In this document: positions 58,112 through 64,000 of the stretch, piece after piece
How positions within the stretch are numbered: position 1 is the stretch's first letter
Layout of the letters: every line of letters starts with the position of its first letter
NCBI GenBank assembly: GCA_038251325.1
Contig: JBBSBL010000001.1
Span: forward strand, 62,001 to 126,000
Direction: 5' to 3'
DNA: 64,000 bases
DNA from: JBBSBL01 sp038251325
GTDB taxonomy: Bacteria; Actinomycetota; Thermoleophilia; Solirubrobacterales; Solirubrobacteraceae
Position numbers and translations under genes: made by a program
The notes under the pieces: model-generated
Database searches by the model: none
Seen by the model: the letters and a program-made list of their open reading frames with translations, nothing else
What the model was told of the DNA's origin: nothing

Positions 58112-59431
58112 GTGGCCGAGTCTCCGTCCAGCGCGCTCATCGTCGGCGGCGGGTTCGCCGGGGTCGCCTGCGCGAAGGAGCTCGCCGAGCACGACGTCGC
58201 GGTCACCCTGATCGATCGCCACAACTACCATCAGTTCCAGCCGCTGCTCTACCAGATCGCCACCGCGCAGGTGGGCGTCCAGGACGTGGCTCGTCCACTT
58301 CGTGGCGTGTTCCGCAAGGACCCGGGCGTCGAGGTGAAGCGCGCCGTCGTCGCGTCGGTCGACCCCGCGGCACGCAGCGTCGAGACGGAGGACGGCCTGA
58401 CCTTCGCCGCCGACCACCTCCTGCTGGCCGCCGGGGCCCAGCCGAACTTCTTCGACACGCCGGGCGCCGCCGAGCACGCCTTCCCGCTCTACTCGCTCGA
58501 GCAGGCCGAGCGGCTGCGATCGCGCGTGCTCGCGCTGCTCGAGGACACCGACCGGCGCCCGGAGCGCGTCGCGCAGGGCGCGCTGAACTTCGTCGTGGTG
58601 GGCGCCGGCGCGACCGGCGTGGAGGTCGCCGGGGCGCTCGCCGACGCCACCCGCGAGGTGCTCGCGGCCGTCTTCCCCGGCATCCCGGCCGGCTCGGTGC
58701 AGGTCACGATCGTCGATCACGGCGACACCGTGCTGAACGGCTTCTCCGCCGAAGCCCACGACTACGCGGCGCGGAAGCTCACCGAGGACCTCGGGGTGGA
58801 CATCCGCCTCGGCCTCGGGGTCGCGGAGGTCACCGACGCGGCGGCGATCCTGAGCGACGGCACCACGATCCCGACCCGCACGGTCATCTGGGCCGGTGGG
58901 CTGAAGGCGGCCGGCGTCATCGCTCAGGCCGGGTTGCCCCAGGGCCGCGGCGGTCGCATCGACGTGCAACCCGACCTCACGGTCAAGGGCTTCCCAGGGC
59001 TCTACGCGGCGGGCGACGCGGCCAACGTGCCGGCGGCCGACGGCGGGCCGCTCCCGCAGCTCGGCTCGGTCGCCCAGCAGTCCGGGAAATGGGCGGCGAA
59101 GAACATCCTCGCGGACATCGCGGGCGAGGAGCGCACGCCGTTCCACTACCGCGACAAGGGCATCATGGCCATGATCGGCCGCAACGCGGCGGTCGCCGAG
59201 GTCGGCAAGCGCCGCCACGAGGTCGACGGCCCGATCGCCTTCGCCGCTTGGCTCGGCGTCCACGCCGCGCTGCTCTCCGGGACGCGGGACAAGGTCGACG
59301 CGTTCGTCGAGTGGGGGTGGGACTACTTCAGCCATTCGCGCGCCGAGGCGGTGATCGACCGTCCCGACGCGACCGCGATCGACTGGGGCGACGACGACGA
59401 CGACGAGGTCGCTGAGGTCGGAACGCCCTGA
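58112..59431 (+). CDS. ndh: Type II NADH:quinone oxidoreductase-like flavoprotein
   Basis: A 439-residue flavoprotein: FAD site ALIVGGGFAGVACAKELAEH (about residues 9-28), HQFQPLLYQIATAQV (about 40-54, typical of NDH-2), NAD site NFVVVGAGATGVEVAGAL (about 153-170), and GLYAAGDAANVPAADGGPLP. It oxidises NADH and reduces menaquinone without pumping protons. It is 15 nt upstream of cydA, so it probably feeds electrons directly to cytochrome bd. GTG start follows the recurrent promoter element. C terminus is acidic (DDDDD). Confidence 0.9.
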   Translation: MAESPSSALIVGGGFAGVACAKELAEHDVAVTLIDRHNYHQFQPLLYQIATAQVGVQDVARPLRGVFRKDPGVEVKRAVVASVDPAARSVETEDGLTFAADHLLLAAGAQPNFFDTPGAAEHAFPLYSLEQAERLRSRVLALLEDTDRRPERVAQGALNFVVVGAGATGVEVAGALADATREVLAAVFPGIPAGSVQVTIVDHGDTVLNGFSAEAHDYAARKLTEDLGVDIRLGLGVAEVTDAAAILSDGTTIPTRTVIWAGGLKAAGVIAQAGLPQGRGGRIDVQPDLTVKGFPGLYAAGDAANVPAADGGPLPQLGSVAQQSGKWAAKNILADIAGEERTPFHYRDKGIMAMIGRNAAVAEVGKRRHEVDGPIAFAAWLGVHAALLSGTRDKVDAFVEWGWDYFSHSRAEAVIDRPDATAIDWGDDDDDEVAEVGTP

Positions 59432-59446
59432 TATGAACCCTCGGGC

Positions 59447-60859
59447 ATGAGCGGCGCTCTGCACCTCGCCAGCGACGTCCTCGAGATCTCGCGCTGGCAG
59501 TTCGCGCTCACCACGCTCTACCACTTCCTCTTCGTGCCGCTCACGCTGGGCCTCGTCCCGCTCGTCGCGGTCATGCAGACGCAGTGGTACCGCACGGGCG
59601 ACGAGGCCTGGCTGCGCCTCACCCGCTTCTTCGGCACGCTGTTCGTGATCAACTTCGCGATCGGCGCCGCCACCGGCCTGGTGCAGGAGTTCCAGTTCGG
59701 GATGAACTGGTCGACGTTCTCGAAGTTCGTCGGGGACGTGTTCGGCGCGCCGCTCGCGATGGAGGGGCTCGCCGCCTTCTTCCTCGAGTCGACGTTCATC
59801 GGCCTGTGGATCTTCGGCTGGGGGCGGCTGAGCCCGAAGCTCCACCTCGCGACGATCTGGCTCGTAGTGGCGGGAACGTGGCTGTCCTCGACCTTCATCC
59901 TCGTCGCCAACTCCTGGATGCAGCGCCCGGTCGGCTACAAGGTCAACCCCGCCACCGGGCGTTCGGAGCTGACGAGCATCGGCGACCTGTTCGGCAACGT
60001 GTGGGCGTGGTGGGCCGTCGGCCACACCCTGCTCGCCGCGCTCATGACCGGGAGCTTCTTCGTGCTCGGCGTCGCGGCCTGGCAGCTGCGACGGGGACGC
60101 AACGTGGAGGTGTTCAAGCGTGCGGCGCGACTCGCCCTCGTCGTCGCGCTGCCGATCACGGCGGTGAACCTCGCCGTCGGCAGCGAGTTCGGCGTGACGG
60201 TGACCGACTACCAGCCGATGAAGATCGCCTCCGCCGAGGCGCTCTGGAACACCGAGCAGCCGGCCGGCTTCTCGCTGTTCCAGATCGGCGGCTTCTCGGC
60301 GAGCAACCCGAAGCCCGACTTCGACATCCAGATCCCCAAGCTCCTCTCCTTCCTCGCCACGAACTCCTTCGACGGCAAGGTGGAGGGCCTCAACCAGGTC
60401 CAGGCGGATGAGCAGGCGCGCTACGGGCCGGGGAACTACATCCCGGACGTGCGCATCACCTACTGGTCGATCCGCGTCATGGCCTACGTCGGGTCGCTCG
60501 CCTTCCTGCTCGCCGCCGTCGGCGCGTGGCTCTACCGCAAGGGCCGGCTCGTGACGAGCCGGCGATTCCTGGGTTGCGCCGTCGCCGGCATCGCGCTGCC
60601 CTTCATCTCGAACCTGGCGGGCTGGCTCTTCACCGAGGCGGGGCGCCAGCCGTGGGTGGTGCAGGGCCTGCTGAAGACGAAGGACGCCGTGTCGCCGAGC
60701 GTCACCACCGCGGAGGCGATCTTCGCCCTCAGCGTGTTCATGCTGCTCTACACCGGGCTCGGGGTCGCCGACTTCTGGCTCATGCGCCGCTACGCGCGGC
60801 GCGAGCTTCCGGAGATCGAGCCCGAGGCGGCGGAGAAGCCCCCGGCCCTCACGTACTGA
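59447..60859 (+). CDS. cydA: Cytochrome bd ubiquinol oxidase subunit I
   Basis: A 470-residue heme protein. The N terminus contains the heme-ligand histidine in TTLYHFLFVPLTLG (about residues 24-37). The Gly-Arg-Gln-Pro-Trp motif GRQPWVV lies at about residues 402-408. The Q-loop is of ordinary short type. CydA binds hemes b558, b595 and d and oxidises quinol at low oxygen. The ATG at 59447 is 15 nt beyond ndh, implying a shared operon. The cydB start overlaps the stop by one base. Confidence 0.95.
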   Translation: MSGALHLASDVLEISRWQFALTTLYHFLFVPLTLGLVPLVAVMQTQWYRTGDEAWLRLTRFFGTLFVINFAIGAATGLVQEFQFGMNWSTFSKFVGDVFGAPLAMEGLAAFFLESTFIGLWIFGWGRLSPKLHLATIWLVVAGTWLSSTFILVANSWMQRPVGYKVNPATGRSELTSIGDLFGNVWAWWAVGHTLLAALMTGSFFVLGVAAWQLRRGRNVEVFKRAARLALVVALPITAVNLAVGSEFGVTVTDYQPMKIASAEALWNTEQPAGFSLFQIGGFSASNPKPDFDIQIPKLLSFLATNSFDGKVEGLNQVQADEQARYGPGNYIPDVRITYWSIRVMAYVGSLAFLLAAVGAWLYRKGRLVTSRRFLGCAVAGIALPFISNLAGWLFTEAGRQPWVVQGLLKTKDAVSPSVTTAEAIFALSVFMLLYTGLGVADFWLMRRYARRELPEIEPEAAEKPPALTY

Positions 60860-61881
60860 TGTCGCTCGCGGACTTCTGGTTCTTCCTCATCGCGGTCCTG
60901 TGGATCGGTTATCTCGTCTTGGAGGGCTTCGACTTCGGGGTGGGCATGCTCCTGCCGGTGCTCGGTCGCGACGAGCCCGACCGCGACACGATGCTCGGCG
61001 CCATCGGCCCGGTGTGGGACGGCAACGAGGTGTGGTTGCTCGTGGCCGGCGGGGCGACCTTCGCCGCCTTCCCCGTGTGGTACGCCACGCTCTTCTCGGG
61101 CGCCTTCCTGTGGCTCGTGCTCGCCCTGCTCGCGCTCATCGTCCGGGTGGTCTCGTTCGAGTGGGGCGGCAAGAGCGAGAACCCGCGCTGGCGATCGCTC
61201 TGGCAGTGGGCCAACACCGGGGGCAGCCTCGTCGCGCCGCTGCTCTGGGGGATCACGCTGTCCTCGCTCCTGAACGGCGTCCCGATCAACGGGAAGCAGG
61301 ACTTCAGCGGCGACCCGCTCGACTTCCTCAGCGGGTACACGGTGCTCGGCGGCGTGACGCTCGTCGCCCTATGCGTGCTGCACGGGACGGTCTTCCTCAC
61401 GCTGAAGACGAGCGGCGATCTCCACACTCGGGCGTGCCGCCTCGCCCCCCGTGTAGCCCCCGCCGCCGCGCTGCTCGCCGTCGCCTTCGTCGCCTGGACC
61501 GCGGCGAAGTCCGTCGACGTGAACGGGCGCGACCTGCTGCCCTCGATCGTCCCGGCGGCGCTCGCGGCGCTGGCCGCGCTCGCCGCCGCCCTGCTCGTCC
61601 GAACCGACCGGGAGGGGCCCGCGTTCGGCGCGACGGCGGCCACGATCGGCCTCTTCGTCCTGACGATCTTCGTCGCGCTCTTCCCGCGCGTGATGGTGTC
61701 GAGCACCGACTTCGCCAACAGCCTCACGGTCGCCAACGCCTCGTCGGCCGACTACACGCTCACGGTGATGACCGTGGTCGCGGGCGTGCTCACCCCCGTG
61801 GTGATCGCCTACCAGGCGTGGAGCTACTGGGTCTTCCGCGCGCGGCTCACCCGCGAGGAGCCCGCGGCCGACGGCGGCTGA
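60859..61881 (+). CDS. cydB: Cytochrome bd ubiquinol oxidase subunit II
   Basis: A 340-residue subunit II (MSLADFWFFLIAVLWIGYLV then LEGFDFGVGMLLPVLGRD). The GFDFGVG stretch and multiple helices (about eight to nine) are typical. It stabilises the oxidase together with CydA. ATG overlaps the cydA stop (TGATG). A longer frame from 60526 is a shadow of cydA. No cydX or cydCD gene is found in the window. Confidence 0.95.
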   Translation: MSLADFWFFLIAVLWIGYLVLEGFDFGVGMLLPVLGRDEPDRDTMLGAIGPVWDGNEVWLLVAGGATFAAFPVWYATLFSGAFLWLVLALLALIVRVVSFEWGGKSENPRWRSLWQWANTGGSLVAPLLWGITLSSLLNGVPINGKQDFSGDPLDFLSGYTVLGGVTLVALCVLHGTVFLTLKTSGDLHTRACRLAPRVAPAAALLAVAFVAWTAAKSVDVNGRDLLPSIVPAALAALAALAAALLVRTDREGPAFGATAATIGLFVLTIFVALFPRVMVSSTDFANSLTVANASSADYTLTVMTVVAGVLTPVVIAYQAWSYWVFRARLTREEPAADGG

Positions 61882-61908
61882 GCGCGGGCTGGGCGGCCCC
61901 GAGCGACC

Positions 61909-62442
61909 GTGGCCGATGCCGTAGCCCCGATCGTGGTCGTCATGGGCGTCGCCGGGTCCGGCAAGACGACCGTCGGCCGGGGTCTCGCGGACGCCCTGGG
62001 CCTGCCCTTCCTCGACGCCGACGACTTCCATGACGCCGTGAGCCTCGCGCTGATGCGCGCGGGGAAGCCGCTAGGCGACGCGCAGCGCGAGCCGTGGCTC
62101 GACCGGCTGGCCGGCGAGCTGCGGGGACGGCGTGCGGCGCACACGGGCGCCGTGCTGGCCTGCTCCGCGCTGACCGACGTCTACCGCCGGCGGCTCACGG
62201 CCGGGCTCGGCGGGGTCTCGTTCGTCCTCCTGACCGGCGCGCCCGAGCTCATCGGTCGCCGCCTCGCCGCGCGCACCGGGCATTTCGCCGGGGCGACGCT
62301 GCTGCCCTCCCAGCTCGCGACGCTCGAGGCGCCGAGCGACGCGGTCGTGGTCGACGTGGCCCCGCCTGTCGCCAAGGTGATCGGGTCGGCGCTCGCGGGA
62401 CTCGCCGATCGCGGCGTCACCGCCCCGGGCGACGCAGCGTGA
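61909..62442 (+). CDS. gntK: Gluconokinase
   Basis: A 177-residue P-loop kinase: Walker A VMGVAGSGKTTVGRGLADAL (about residues 11-30) followed by FLDADDFHDAVSLALMRAGKP (substrate region), LACSALTDVYRRRL and VLLTGAPELIGRRLAARTGH. It phosphorylates D-gluconate to 6-phosphogluconate for the pentose phosphate route. GTG start. It lies 27 nt after cydB and may be part of the same transcription unit. It precedes a GH15 gene, so a sugar-metabolic role is consistent. Confidence 0.88.
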   Translation: MADAVAPIVVVMGVAGSGKTTVGRGLADALGLPFLDADDFHDAVSLALMRAGKPLGDAQREPWLDRLAGELRGRRAAHTGAVLACSALTDVYRRRLTAGLGGVSFVLLTGAPELIGRRLAARTGHFAGATLLPSQLATLEAPSDAVVVDVAPPVAKVIGSALAGLADRGVTAPGDAA

Positions 62443-62481
62443 TCCCTCAGGCCCGCGCGCCGCGGCTCGTTCACGCACCGT

Positions 62482-62525
62482 CCTCCCGATCGGACGATGC
62501 GCGAGGGCCGGGGATGCGATTGGAT
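62482..62525 (+). promoter_or_regulatory. Recurrent promoter element, strong copy, upstream of GH15 gene
   Basis: CCTCC-CGATC-GGA-CGATG-CGCGAG (62482 onward), exactly 20 nt, then TTGGAT (62520-62525), 8 nt, then GTG 62534. One mismatch in the left half. Layout predicts a leaderless mRNA. Confidence 0.77.
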
Positions 62526-62533
62526 GCCGCCTC

Positions 62534-64000
<1,467 letters not shown>

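Overview
The window is GC-rich, about 64 kb, and reads as chromosomal DNA of an actinobacterium, most likely of the deep-branching Thermoleophilia/Solirubrobacterales type. This placement is an inference. It rests on base composition, frequent GTG starts, ATGA/GTGA start-stop overlaps, apparently leaderless promoters, the ATP-grasp/alpha-E/transglutaminase operon, and the divergence of RpoB, RpoC and SecE. No 16S gene is present to confirm it.

Positions 1-26,510 hold the core information-processing genes, nearly all on the minus strand. In reading direction these are rpmG-secE-nusG-rplK-rplA-[L10 leader]-rplJ-rplL-rpoB-rpoC-SDR, then rpsL-rpsG-[terminator]-fusA-tuf-rpsJ-rplC-rplD-rplW-rplB-rpsS, the last cut by the window edge. 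A roughly 6.7 kb segment sits between rpoC and rpsL. It carries an SDR, a HAD protein (plus strand), a DMT permease, and a class-III aminotransferase/PucR regulator/alanine dehydrogenase operon.

Positions 26,637-46,356 are accessory. They hold the transglutaminase/alpha-E/ATP-grasp operon, an MFS-SRPBCC pair, and a broken locus where a DUF6159 5' fragment abuts the 3' part of a FAD oxidoreductase (about 32,066). After these come a CorA-like transporter, several SnoaL-like genes, a GST, an SGNH hydrolase, a GT39-like glycosyltransferase, a ClC channel, a methyltransferase, tRNA-Thr(GGU), a CMD protein, an SQR/NDH-like flavoprotein and a Uma2 nuclease.

Positions 46,353-64,000 look like an envelope/redox stress block around a large ATP-binding LuxR (MalT/LAL-type) regulator at 50,467. 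It includes a diacylglycerol-kinase-like protein, DUF2252, DUF6325, SHOCT, a shortened DUF1269 protein, several small membrane proteins, a DHA2 exporter, a LURP-one protein, NDH-2, cytochrome bd (cydAB), gluconokinase and a GH15 enzyme.

The most notable observation is a recurrent 44-bp promoter architecture. Its parts are CATCC-N5-GGA-SGATG (often followed by CGCG), then exactly 20 bp, then a TNNNNT hexamer. The start codon often follows 6-8 nt later. Six strong copies (50372-50415, 52771-52814, 53730-53773, 55538-55581, 58061-58104, 62482-62525) and three weaker in-register copies (30110-30153, 39593-39636, 47623-47666) precede functionally scattered genes on both strands. This looks like an undescribed regulon or promoter class. 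The LuxR/MalT-like protein is an obvious but unproven candidate regulator.
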